Part shown: positions 15,304 through 22,295 of the stretch, piece after piece
Layout of the letters: each line of letters starts with the position of its first letter
How positions within the stretch are numbered: position 1 is the first letter of the stretch
Origin: DATBFG01 sp036558645
GTDB lineage: Bacteria; Acidobacteriota; Terriglobia; Terriglobales; Acidobacteriaceae
Direction: 5' to 3'
DNA length: 26,119 nucleotides
Assembly (NCBI GenBank): GCA_036558645.1
Contig: DATBFG010000054.1
Coordinates: 1-26,119, forward strand
Made by a program: the position numbers and the translations under genes
The notes under the pieces: generated by a model
The model's input: the letters and a program-made list of their open reading frames with translations, nothing else
Told to the model about the DNA's origin: nothing
Database searches by the model: none

Positions 15304-15516
15304 ATGCCTGCAAAGAAAAGTACGAGGTCCCGGGGACGGAAATATAGCAAGGGCGCCTCGAAAACAGTCGCCAGCGCAATGCGGCGGCGCAAGAAGGGCA
15401 CGCTCAAGTCCGGAAAGGGAGGTAAGGGAGGAGAGGTGAAGAGCCGAAAACAGGCTATTGCGATTGGCCTCTCTGAAGCAAGGAAAAAGGGAGCCAAAGT
15501 GCCAAAGAAAAAATAA
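15304..15516 (+). CDS. Small Lys-rich basic protein (DUF6496-like)
   Basis: A 70-aa, very basic protein: an N-terminal MPAKKSTRSRGRKYSKGASK, a central Gly/Lys run (KGTLKSGKGGKGGEVK) and a conserved C-terminal block, SRKQAIAIGLSEARKKG. The 'S-x-K-QAIAIGLS-x-A-R-x-x-G' block is the signature of DUF6496-type proteins, which are widespread and uncharacterised; the composition suggests nucleic-acid binding. The start at 15304 is chosen because GGAGG lies five bases upstream, whereas an earlier in-frame start at 15226 falls within the terminator hairpin. The gene is purine-rich because of its Lys codons. It converges on cbiO with 28 bases between the stops and no obvious terminator. Confidence 0.8.
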   Translation: MPAKKSTRSRGRKYSKGASKTVASAMRRRKKGTLKSGKGGKGGEVKSRKQAIAIGLSEARKKGAKVPKKK

Positions 15517-15544
15517 AGAACTAGAAGTGGATAGGGGCCAAGGG

Positions 15545-16369
15545 TCAGTGCTGATGGGAATGGCGGTGAGAATGAGGATGAGAATGTACGATCCCGTTGT
15601 GCGAATGGCGATGGGCGTGGATTAGGTTGGTTTTTAGGAGTAGCTCGGAGTTCATCAAGATCTCGGATGTGGAACCACTTGCTACCACCGTTCCCGCTTC
15701 CATCACGAGTGCTGAGCGCGCGATGTCTTCTACGATGTCCAACTGGTGAGTGGCAGTGATTACCGTTTTCGAGGTATCTCTCCATCCTTGCACAAGGTCG
15801 ATAAACTGGCTTTGTGTTCGTGGATCGAGCGTGGCTGTGGGCTCATCAAGCAGGAGGACTTCGGGATCAAGAACCAGCACCGAGGCGAGTGCTACGCGCT
15901 TCTTTTCACCGCCTGATAACCGATAGGGGGGCCGTCCACGCAGGTGTGAGATGCCCATCAAATCCATTGTCTCGTTGACTCTCCGGGTCACCTCGGCTTC
16001 AGACCATTGCATCTGCAGCGGCCCAAATGCGATCTCCTCGAATACAGTCGGGTTAAAAAGTTGAGCGTCCGGATTTTGAAAGACCAAAGCCGTGCGGCGA
16101 CGGAAGGTAAGCATGAATTCGTCCCGCTGCGAGCTCTCACGCGTCAGGAGGTTACCTTCGAAACGGACGCTGCCTAGTGAGGGAAAGCAGAGTGCATTCA
16201 ACAAGCGCAGCAATGTGGACTTTCCTGAACCATTTGCCCCAAGCAATACGATCTGCTGGCCCCTCTCGATCTGAAGATTCAGGCGGCTAAGCGCAGGTAC
16301 CCCATCATAGTCAAAGCTGACATCCTGCAACTCAAACAGTGGCGGCAAAGCAGTTACCTCCCCACCCAT
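15545..16369 (-). CDS. cbiO: Energy-coupling factor ATPase CbiO/NikO (nickel/cobalt import)
   Basis: ATPase of an ECF-type nickel or cobalt transporter, acting at the inner face of the membrane. The 274-aa protein has Walker A GANGSGKST (44-52), Q-loop Q98, signature LSGGEKKRVALA (151-162), Walker B VLLLDEP (171-177) and switch His H208. Its last 24 residues hold 11 histidines alternating with other residues (H251-H274), a likely metal-binding or metal-buffering tail. I start at the ATG at 16369, which overlaps the cbiQ end by 16 bases. The frame stays open for 180 codons further upstream, but those residues lie antiphase over cbiQ and look non-coding. Last gene of tonB-cbiM-cbiQ-cbiO. Confidence 0.93.
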   Translation of the reverse strand: MGGEVTALPPLFELQDVSFDYDGVPALSRLNLQIERGQQIVLLGANGSGKSTLLRLLNALCFPSLGSVRFEGNLLTRESSQRDEFMLTFRRRTALVFQNPDAQLFNPTVFEEIAFGPLQMQWSEAEVTRRVNETMDLMGISHLRGRPPYRLSGGEKKRVALASVLVLDPEVLLLDEPTATLDPRTQSQFIDLVQGWRDTSKTVITATHQLDIVEDIARSALVMEAGTVVASGSTSEILMNSELLLKTNLIHAHRHSHNGIVHSHPHSHRHSHQH

Positions 16370-17169
16370 ATCACCAAGGCCGCGAGGGCCCCGATCGATA
16401 TCAAACCGAGGCAATCCCAGACTCGTAAACGCTGTTCTCCTAACAGACGGATGTCTCCTCGAAAGCCGCGGGCCAACATCGCGAGATAGACCTCGTGGCT
16501 CAGGTCCATACTCTTGCTGAGTAGAACTGCCGCTGATTGCGTTGTGATAGACCGCTCCTGTCGCCAACCGAGCACACCCACGGTGCGGCTTACTCGAGAC
16601 TCGAACATCTGATTCGCAGTTTCGATGAGCAGGAAGATGTAGCGATGAGTCATTGCAGCAATCACGATCAACTCCGACGGTATCCCAAGAGAGCGTAACC
16701 CTCTTAGCAATCGATTCCAGGCCGTGCAGAGGACGAGCGTTGTCGTCAGTGTGGCCGTAGTTTCGACGCGTAGAACAAGCATCAGGGCTGTTCGCAGGCC
16801 CTGCCTTGTGATCGAGAGCGAGCCAGGGAAATGCACCAGTATTTCGCCGGACGTCGTGAATAAAGCTGGAAGAGCAATCAATCCCGTGAAGACGAAGACA
16901 ATAACCCAAACTCGTTTAACTAAGGACCAGACGCTTACATGCGAGGCGATTGCGAGCATGACTGAGAGGGCGAAGACGAAAGTGAGGATGCTCAGCCGCC
17001 TACAAAATACCGTCGCGAGGATCAATAGGAAAATACTAATCAGTCGAACGCGCGGGTCAAACTGCTGAAGCAAATACGGCGCAGTGGAAAGCCTTTCCGA
17101 AACCAAGGATCGAGCCACCGCGTCATTAAAACTACGAATAGTTGAGAACAGAAACGAGTTGCGACTCAT
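16354..17169 (-). CDS. cbiQ: Energy-coupling factor transmembrane protein CbiQ/NikQ
   Basis: The EcfT-type membrane component (271 aa) that joins the substrate-binding CbiM to the ATPase CbiO. It has hydrophobic helices around 40-65, 68-85, 90-110 and 245-268, the conserved GLRSLGIPSELIVIAAMTHRYI region (about 155-176), and the MLARGFRGD coupling motif near 228-236, where the helix contacts the ATPase. The ATG overlaps the cbiM stop by 4 bases, and the 3' end overlaps cbiO by 16 bases, so the three genes are translationally coupled. Whether the metal is Ni or Co cannot be told from this subunit. Confidence 0.92.
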   Translation of the reverse strand: MSRNSFLFSTIRSFNDAVARSLVSERLSTAPYLLQQFDPRVRLISIFLLILATVFCRRLSILTFVFALSVMLAIASHVSVWSLVKRVWVIVFVFTGLIALPALFTTSGEILVHFPGSLSITRQGLRTALMLVLRVETTATLTTTLVLCTAWNRLLRGLRSLGIPSELIVIAAMTHRYIFLLIETANQMFESRVSRTVGVLGWRQERSITTQSAAVLLSKSMDLSHEVYLAMLARGFRGDIRLLGEQRLRVWDCLGLISIGALAALVIWVGR

Positions 17170-18200
17170 GAAACGAGGTCTCGGCTATCCCGCCGTCCGG
17201 CTACTGACTTTATCAGCAGAGACGAAAGCAGCAAAATGCCCACCACAAAGGAGGCCGAAAGCAGATACCCAAACACAGGGCTTCTTACGAAGGGTGGCGC
17301 GTATGCCGGGAAAGGCGCGGTCCAAATGCCTGAGAGCTTCGCAATGCCGGACGGGATCGAGGCATGGGATGAACCTGCGTCCATACGTGCTGCCAATTCG
17401 CTGGGTCTCCACTCGCCCCATGCGGTGCCCGTGGCTAAAACGCCCAGAGGAGTCAAGAGCGTAAGCAATCCAAGAGCCAACCACAAGCGATTGATGTCGG
17501 GAGACACAACTGTGCTTGCGGCCGAGATGGGTCCTTTGTCCAAAAGGGCGCGCTCGGTACGTTGGAAAAAAGAAAGCATGCCTGCCGATAGAAATGCTTC
17601 CGCAAAGCCAGCAACGGTCAAGTGGCCGACCATCATGGCTGGGATGGCAATCTGGAGTCCATACGGAGCATAGAGTGGAGTCCCGTGGGCATCGTGAAAA
17701 AGTAAAGGCTGAATTCCAAACTCGAATGCTGTAAGTAGTGCCGATACATTAATCGCGAAGTATCCCGCAACTCCCGCCGCGAAGACTCTTCGCGACGGAC
17801 TCGAGCTTGATCGTGCGATCAAGCGGTAGGCGGCAAAGGCAACGAGCGATCCAACTATCGCCATATTGACGCAGTTTGCCCCGAACGTTGTGATACCTCC
17901 GTCACCAAAAAACAAGGCCTGCAGGAAAAGTGCAATGGAGATGGACACGATAGCTCCAGCTGGGCCTAGAACGATTGCCGCAATCGTCACCCCTACAGCA
18001 TGTCCCGTCGTGCCCCCAGGCAAGGGGAGGTTGAACATCATCACTACGAACGAGAATGCGGCAAACATGGCAATTAACGGGATAGTGCGAGTAGCCAGGA
18101 GTCTTTTTGTACGCTTGATTGCTGAGTACCATCCGGCACTCGCAAGCGCGTACATGGTCACGCAGGTGGATGGGCTTAGGTAGCCATCAGGAATGTGCAT
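17166..18200 (-). CDS. cbiM: CbiM-type Ni/Co-binding membrane protein fused to a PDGLE (CbiN-like) domain
   Basis: Substrate-binding S-component of the metal importer. The start at 18200 gives the invariant N-terminus MHIPDGYLSP; in NikM/CbiM, His2 and the free N-terminus coordinate the metal, so the longer open frame back to 18344 must be excluded. CbiM helices occupy about 1-215 with the HAVGVT and FGDGGITTFGANCVNMA motifs. The segment 238-344 has two helices (about 238-258 and 308-331) around a loop and corresponds to a PDGLE/CbiN-like domain, fused rather than separate, which explains the missing cbiN. The total is 344 aa. The ribosome site is poor. A palindrome and a TATACT element lie just upstream. 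Confidence 0.92.
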   Translation of the reverse strand: MHIPDGYLSPSTCVTMYALASAGWYSAIKRTKRLLATRTIPLIAMFAAFSFVVMMFNLPLPGGTTGHAVGVTIAAIVLGPAGAIVSISIALFLQALFFGDGGITTFGANCVNMAIVGSLVAFAAYRLIARSSSSPSRRVFAAGVAGYFAINVSALLTAFEFGIQPLLFHDAHGTPLYAPYGLQIAIPAMMVGHLTVAGFAEAFLSAGMLSFFQRTERALLDKGPISAASTVVSPDINRLWLALGLLTLLTPLGVLATGTAWGEWRPSELAARMDAGSSHASIPSGIAKLSGIWTAPFPAYAPPFVRSPVFGYLLSASFVVGILLLSSLLIKSVAGRRDSRDLVS

Positions 18201-18230
18201 GGTCAGCGAACGAAACCGGTGTCGCCTAGA

Positions 18231-18257
18231 AGTATAGACTTCCCAGCTAGCTGGGAA
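18231..18257 (-). promoter_or_regulatory. Perfect 18-bp palindrome with -10-like element ahead of cbiM
   Basis: TTCCCAGCTAGCTGGGAA (18240-18257) is its own reverse complement and spans the tonB stop codon. Four bases after it, on the minus strand, comes TATACT (18236-18231), a good -10 hexamer 31 bases from the cbiM start. No convincing -35 is seen, because the palindrome occupies the space. This is the layout of an operator over an activator- or repressor-controlled internal promoter, such as one answering a metal sensor. Alternatively it could be an RNA hairpin at the tonB end. Confidence 0.45.
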
Positions 18258-18888
18258 AGTGGAAGTGTACGTCCTGCTGGGAGGGGATGGCGACTCCGTC
18301 CATGGTCGCGGGTGTAAAGCGCCAGGTTCGTAACACCGAGACAACCTTTTCTTCGATGCCAGCGAATGGCTGTAGCACCCTTGTGGCGGTTACCAGGCCA
18401 CTCTCATCGATCGTGACTTCTATGACCACGTCGCCTGTAGCACCGTCAGGTATTTCCGAGTCAGGAATGATCGGATCGGGATACACGATGGGAAACGCCG
18501 GCCTGACCTCGTGCCCCGTGATTGGACCGTATGACAAAGATCCGCGTGGGGATCCTGCAAGCGCCTCCGCTTTTGCGGATGCTTGGTCTTTTTCTCCCGG
18601 TTGTAGAGCCGTCGGTTCCGGCGCACGAACCTGGCTGGTGCGCACCTTCGGATACGTAAGTTTTCGCGAATTCGCCGCTGCGGAAGCTTGCGCCTCAGTC
18701 GATCCGGGCTTGGGAAAGTAAATCAGCTGTGTCGCCGTACCATTTTTCCCGAACTGAATTCCAGATGGCTTTACAAAAATCGGGTCAGGTGAACGAAGCA
18801 AGCAATAAAGAGCGACACAATGAAGCGCGATCGACATCCAACGTATGGTCTCCAGATGTCTGCCCGGTAAGTTGGCCGATTCGAACAT
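18247..18888 (-). CDS. TonB-like energy transducer, first gene of the Ni/Co uptake operon
   Basis: A 213-aa TonB family protein: cytoplasmic N-terminus, one membrane anchor (about 15-32), a periplasmic Pro/Ala-rich stretch (about 60-130), and a C-terminal TonB domain (about 140-213) with the GDVVIEVTIDESGLV strand and the WRFTPATMDGVAIP motif near 189-202. It would pass proton-motive energy to an outer-membrane receptor. Its stop is 46 bases before cbiM, which suggests a dedicated TonB for nickel/cobalt uptake across the outer membrane; no receptor or ExbBD is in the window. It is not the classical tonB gene by sequence length or linker, so no gene symbol is assigned. Confidence 0.85.
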   Translation of the reverse strand: MFESANLPGRHLETIRWMSIALHCVALYCLLRSPDPIFVKPSGIQFGKNGTATQLIYFPKPGSTEAQASAAANSRKLTYPKVRTSQVRAPEPTALQPGEKDQASAKAEALAGSPRGSLSYGPITGHEVRPAFPIVYPDPIIPDSEIPDGATGDVVIEVTIDESGLVTATRVLQPFAGIEEKVVSVLRTWRFTPATMDGVAIPSQQDVHFHFPS

Positions 18889-18968
18889 AGCTCAGTTCAA
18901 GACAAATGCTATTTGAATGAGTTTAGCTCTGGTGCGGAACAGAGGACAAGATCACTAAAGCAATGTGG

Positions 18969-18998
18969 AATATAACAATTTTTGTGAAGGAGTGTCTC
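18969..18998 (-). promoter_or_regulatory. Candidate promoter of tonB-cbiMQO
   Basis: On the minus strand GAGACA (18998-18993), 18 bases, then TATATT (18974-18969). The -10 matches at five of six positions and the -35 at four of six. The start site would be near 18962, giving a leader of about 74 bases. The 118-base gap has no cobalamin riboswitch-like length or core, so B12 control at RNA level is not supported. Confidence 0.33.
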
Positions 18999-19006
18999 GG
19001 AAGTTG

Positions 19007-21871
19007 TTATTGTCCGAGTCCTATCAACGGGACAATCTGCGGGTTGGCGCCGCCATCGTCCTGAATCGTCAGGGAGGCGAATCTCTGGCCTGGCGCCGAA
19101 GGCTTGAAACTGACCTGTACCATGCAAATCTCTCCCGCATGTAGGCCGAGACCGCAATTGTTTTGCTCCATGAAGTCACCCAAGTTAGAGCCGGAAATTG
19201 AGATACCGCTGATGTGCAAAACGCCGGTGCCGGTATTCTGAATCGTAATCGTCTTTAGGTGGCTCTTGATGCCGACGTATTCCACGCCAAAGTTAAGGCC
19301 ACGAGGAGAAACTTGAACTACGGTACCGGTTCCCCTCAGCAACGCCATCTGAGCTCCACCGAAGCCATTGTGAGAGATATTGATTGCGCCGCGCTCAATT
19401 CCTCTTTCGACTGGCGCAAAAGAAACATCAAAGGAACATTCCCCACCCGGCGGTATGACCAGGTTGCAAGTACCAGAATAGGCGAATGGGCCGTTCACGT
19501 TCATTCCAGTCATTGTCAATGGAGCAATACTTGGATTTGAAACGGTCACCGTCTTCGGTGCGCTCGTAGTTCCGATCAGCTGTGGAGCGAACACCACCTT
19601 GGCGGGTGAAATCGTCACCACAGGAGTGTTCAGAAATACCGAAATGGTTCCAGACTGTAAATTCGAGCTGAGAAAATCGAGCGCTCCGTCCTGATTCAGG
19701 TCTCCTAGTGCACCCGATATCGATCCATCTCCAGTCGCGAAGTCAAGATAGTGAGCAAGCGTTCCGTTCGATTTTCCAAGGAACAGCGAGGCGGTTCCAT
19801 AGTTCATCGTTACAAGGTCGGGTTGGCCGTTGGTATCGAAGTCTCCCGCGCCGATCCAGAAAGGCACGAAGGGCAAGGCATAATTGTCTTGATGAGCTTG
19901 AAACGTTCCGTCTCCGTTCCCCAGCAGGAGAGCGATGTAGCCCGAACCGTTGTCGTTGTAGCAAGCGGCGGCGATATCGGTTTGACCGTCATGATCGAAG
20001 TCCAACGTTGTAACGGCAAGATTGGTGCCTCCAGTTGAAACATCGACATGGGGGCGAAAGCTCCCGTCACCATTTCCCATCAGGATGGAAAGATCGGATG
20101 TACTGGTGCTCGCCACGATGTCGAGGTTCCCGTCGTGGTTGAAATCTGCAACGGCCAGCGATAGCACAGGACCAGCCACCGGGAACGCCTGGTAGGCCTT
20201 AAATCCTCCATCACCGTTTCCCATGAGGATGGAAACAGCGTTAGCCGGAGCGCCATTCCCTACGGCCAAGTCAGACTTGCCGTCGCCATTAAAATCACCC
20301 GCCACGATGGCAAGAGGATTCTGCCCAGTATCAAGGTCCATATGTCCCCCGAAACTACCGTCACCAGTGCCCAGGAGAATAGAGACTGTGTTGCCAGCCT
20401 CATTCGCAACTGCCAGATCGAGCTTAGTGTCAGAGTTGAAGTCACTTACCGCGACCGACTCAGGTCCAGCTCCGGTCGCAAAATCTAATCGGGGTTGAAA
20501 AGCCCCGTCACCTTTTCCCAGGAGCACGGAGAGGTTGTCACTGCTGGCATTCGCAGTAATGACATCGAGGATGCCGTCTCCGTTTAAGTCCGCTAGTTCT
20601 GCTGAGTACGGATAACGATCGATTGCAACGTCGTGTCGAGGGCTGAATGCTCCTCGTCCGTTTCCGATCAGAATGCTCACGTCGCCGGTGCCCGGTCCGG
20701 AGCAGGTGCCGAACACACAATCCGTATAAACCACGGCGAGGTCCGGAAATCCGTCGTGATTGGAATCAATCGGCATGATCCAGTCGGTATCACCGCCCGT
20801 AGCGTAATCCACGTGAGTTTGAAGGGTGCCGTTCCCGGCTCCGAGAAGAATCGAGACGTAGCTCCCAAGGTTTGATGGCGATGCGACCGCTACATCTAGA
20901 TTCCCATCGCGGTTGAAGTCAGCCACAGCTACGCGATAGGGTGTGTTGGCTGTGGGAAACTCGTGATCATCTTGGAACGTTCCGTCGCCATTTCCAAGAA
21001 TTAGGGAAATCGTATTAACGCCGGTCTGCAGATTGGCCACGACGATATCCAGCTTCCCGTCGTTGTTGAAGTCACCAGTGCGGATTGACTGCGGCAGTGG
21101 CCCGACGGCGCTCTTCTTACCAATCCGCAGCGTCCCGTCTCCGTTACCCAGGCCTAGCGTCACAATTCCGACGAGTTGCCCGGTTGCATTCGCGACCGCC
21201 ACGTCAAGATATCCGTCACCATTGAAGTCGCCTACAACAATCGAGTCGGGCGAAGGAGCCATCTGTAGATCCCAGTGCGGCCGAAAAGTGCCATCGCCAT
21301 TACCTAGCAGGATCGACGTGGAGTCGCTCTCGTAATTGGCAATCGCAAGATCGGGCTTACCATCACCATTGAAATCGCCGATATCTGCCCATATCGGATA
21401 GTCGCCAGTTGCGAAGGTCTGCGGTAGTTGGAACGTTCCGTCGCCATTTCCCAAGAGTATGGAAACTGTGTTGGCATTGCCCTGCGTTACGATCAAGTCG
21501 GGTTTGTGATCGCAGTTTACATCTCCTGTAACGATAAAAGTCGGTCCGACGCCGACCGTGACATCGACGCGCGGTGCGAATGTTCCATTGTCTTGCGCGA
21601 GAAGAATCGAAACACTACCATCGTCAAAATTGATAATGGCCATGTCTCGTTTGCGATCGCCGTTGAAGTCGGCGGTAGTCCCACCGATCGGAGTCGTACC
21701 GACCCCGAAATCAGCTCGCTCGAAGGCATAAGTTTGGGAAAGCGCCGGTAGACAACAAAATAGAGAAACCACGATTCCGAGAAGGGGCACTCTTGTGAGC
21801 CAGAACAGCCTGCAGCGAAAGCCCTGGGCTGTTTTTTGCGACCTATCGGCACAGTCGAATGTATTCTTCAT
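19007..21871 (-). CDS. Secreted FG-GAP/VCBS repeat protein with C-terminal ASH-like domains
   Basis: A 954-aa exported protein of unknown role. A Sec-type signal is likely at about 1-46 (basic start, hydrophobic core VPLLGIVVSLFCC, then LPALSQ). Between about 65 and 745 there are 14 copies of a 45-60-residue FG-GAP unit, each centred on a calcium-binding loop such as DFNGDGKPD and followed by an SILLGNGDGTF-type strand; together they would form beta-propeller blades. The tail (about 750-849 and 850-954) holds two ASH/choice-of-anchor-D-type immunoglobulin-like domains with ISPAKVVFAPQLIGTTSAPK and SPRGLNFGVEYVGIKSHLK. No enzymatic motif is seen. It probably acts in adhesion or the cell envelope. 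A lone TATACT hexamer lies 50 bases upstream; the ribosome site is weak. Confidence 0.85.
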   Translation of the reverse strand: MKNTFDCADRSQKTAQGFRCRLFWLTRVPLLGIVVSLFCCLPALSQTYAFERADFGVGTTPIGGTTADFNGDRKRDMAIINFDDGSVSILLAQDNGTFAPRVDVTVGVGPTFIVTGDVNCDHKPDLIVTQGNANTVSILLGNGDGTFQLPQTFATGDYPIWADIGDFNGDGKPDLAIANYESDSTSILLGNGDGTFRPHWDLQMAPSPDSIVVGDFNGDGYLDVAVANATGQLVGIVTLGLGNGDGTLRIGKKSAVGPLPQSIRTGDFNNDGKLDIVVANLQTGVNTISLILGNGDGTFQDDHEFPTANTPYRVAVADFNRDGNLDVAVASPSNLGSYVSILLGAGNGTLQTHVDYATGGDTDWIMPIDSNHDGFPDLAVVYTDCVFGTCSGPGTGDVSILIGNGRGAFSPRHDVAIDRYPYSAELADLNGDGILDVITANASSDNLSVLLGKGDGAFQPRLDFATGAGPESVAVSDFNSDTKLDLAVANEAGNTVSILLGTGDGSFGGHMDLDTGQNPLAIVAGDFNGDGKSDLAVGNGAPANAVSILMGNGDGGFKAYQAFPVAGPVLSLAVADFNHDGNLDIVASTSTSDLSILMGNGDGSFRPHVDVSTGGTNLAVTTLDFDHDGQTDIAAACYNDNGSGYIALLLGNGDGTFQAHQDNYALPFVPFWIGAGDFDTNGQPDLVTMNYGTASLFLGKSNGTLAHYLDFATGDGSISGALGDLNQDGALDFLSSNLQSGTISVFLNTPVVTISPAKVVFAPQLIGTTSAPKTVTVSNPSIAPLTMTGMNVNGPFAYSGTCNLVIPPGGECSFDVSFAPVERGIERGAINISHNGFGGAQMALLRGTGTVVQVSPRGLNFGVEYVGIKSHLKTITIQNTGTGVLHISGISISGSNLGDFMEQNNCGLGLHAGEICMVQVSFKPSAPGQRFASLTIQDDGGANPQIVPLIGLGQ

Positions 21872-21920
21872 GCTGAACTAATGGGGGAGGACCACGGAAC
21901 TTCAGACGATGTGGGAGAAG

Positions 21921-21965
21921 AGTATAACTCACATCCGACTCTCTGAATCAGCAATACAGAGTCGG
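21921..21965 (-). promoter_or_regulatory. Inverted repeat and -10-like element upstream of the FG-GAP gene
   Basis: CCGACTCT (21935-21942) and AGAGTCGG (21958-21965) form a perfect 8-bp inverted repeat with a 15-base spacer. On the minus strand it is followed by TATACT (21926-21921), 50 bases from the gene start. The repeat covers the region where a -35 would lie; no good -35 is visible, as expected for a regulated promoter. It could alternatively act as an RNA hairpin. Confidence 0.38.
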
Positions 21966-21991
21966 TACCTTAAAACATACTTAGCCTATGA

Positions 21992-22008
21992 CGCTTTGTC
22001 CTAAAGCG
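21992..22008 (-). repeat. Short hairpin downstream of the flp pilin gene
   Basis: CGCTTT and AAAGCG (6-bp stem, 5-base loop) lie 47 bases after the pilin stop on the minus strand. There is no U-run, so it is at best a weak terminator or an mRNA-end stabiliser. Confidence 0.25.
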
Positions 22009-22054
22009 ACGTTCTTGCAGCAATAGCTTTGACGGCTGAATGCGTGTGCGCGCG

Positions 22055-22219
22055 CTACTGAATCGAACTGGCGACGCTGGAGAACGCATTATTGGCGTTT
22101 GTGCCGATCAGCCTAATCGTTCCGACAACCAGAACCAGGATCACAGCCAACATAACCGCGTACTCAGCGATATCCTGACCCTCGTCCTCAGACCAGATTT
22201 TGCGAATCAGTTCAACCAT
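22055..22219 (-). CDS. Flp-type pilin (small class III/IVb prepilin)
   Basis: A 54-residue prepilin, easy to miss because of its size. The leader MVELIRKIWSEDEG ends in the glycine cut by prepilin peptidase, and the mature protein begins QDIAEYA. This gives the exact Flp signature G/xxxxEY, with Glu at +5 and Tyr at +6. A hydrophobic helix (about 21-38) and a Ser/Asn-rich end complete a mature pilin of 40 residues. The ATG has GGAGG six bases upstream. Flp pilins are assembled by the Tad secretion system into adhesive fibres; no tad gene is in this window, so the pilin is an orphan here. It lies between nuoN (76 bases upstream) and the FG-GAP gene, both in the same direction. Confidence 0.85.
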   Translation of the reverse strand: MVELIRKIWSEDEGQDIAEYAVMLAVILVLVVGTIRLIGTNANNAFSSVASSIQ

Positions 22220-22249
22220 AGATGCCCTCCGACTAGACGCCGTTCAGTC

Positions 22250-22278
22250 ATGATGAATGCAGAGGCGGCGGTTGTCAA
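22250..22278 (-). promoter_or_regulatory. Candidate sigma-70-type promoter of the flp pilin gene
   Basis: On the minus strand a perfect TTGACA (22278-22273), 17 bases, then CATCAT (22255-22250, four of six). The start site would be near 22243, leaving a 24-base leader that includes GGAGG. It starts just after nuoN ends, so the pilin is likely expressed separately from complex I. Confidence 0.42.
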
Positions 22279-22295
22279 TGCTGCGAGACTACATT

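Noticed and set aside
16370..16909. N-terminal 180-codon extension of the cbiO reading frame
   Set aside because: The residues have no ABC-ATPase similarity and lie out of phase over the well-supported cbiQ; the ATG at 16369 starts just before the conserved ATPase fold.
17236..18183. Plus-strand open frames over cbiM (17236-17673, 17866-18183)
   Set aside because: Opposite-strand shadows of hydrophobic codons, with no protein-family features.
18201..18344. 48-codon extension of cbiM
   Set aside because: It overlaps the 3' end of tonB and would bury the essential N-terminal MHIPDGYLS metal site.
18889..19006. Cobalamin riboswitch ahead of the tonB-cbi operon
   Set aside because: The 118-base gap is too short and lacks the conserved B12-box core.
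19700..21700. CRISPR-like or tandem DNA repeat array
   Set aside because: The repeats are in-frame, diverged at wobble positions and vary in spacing; they encode FG-GAP blades.
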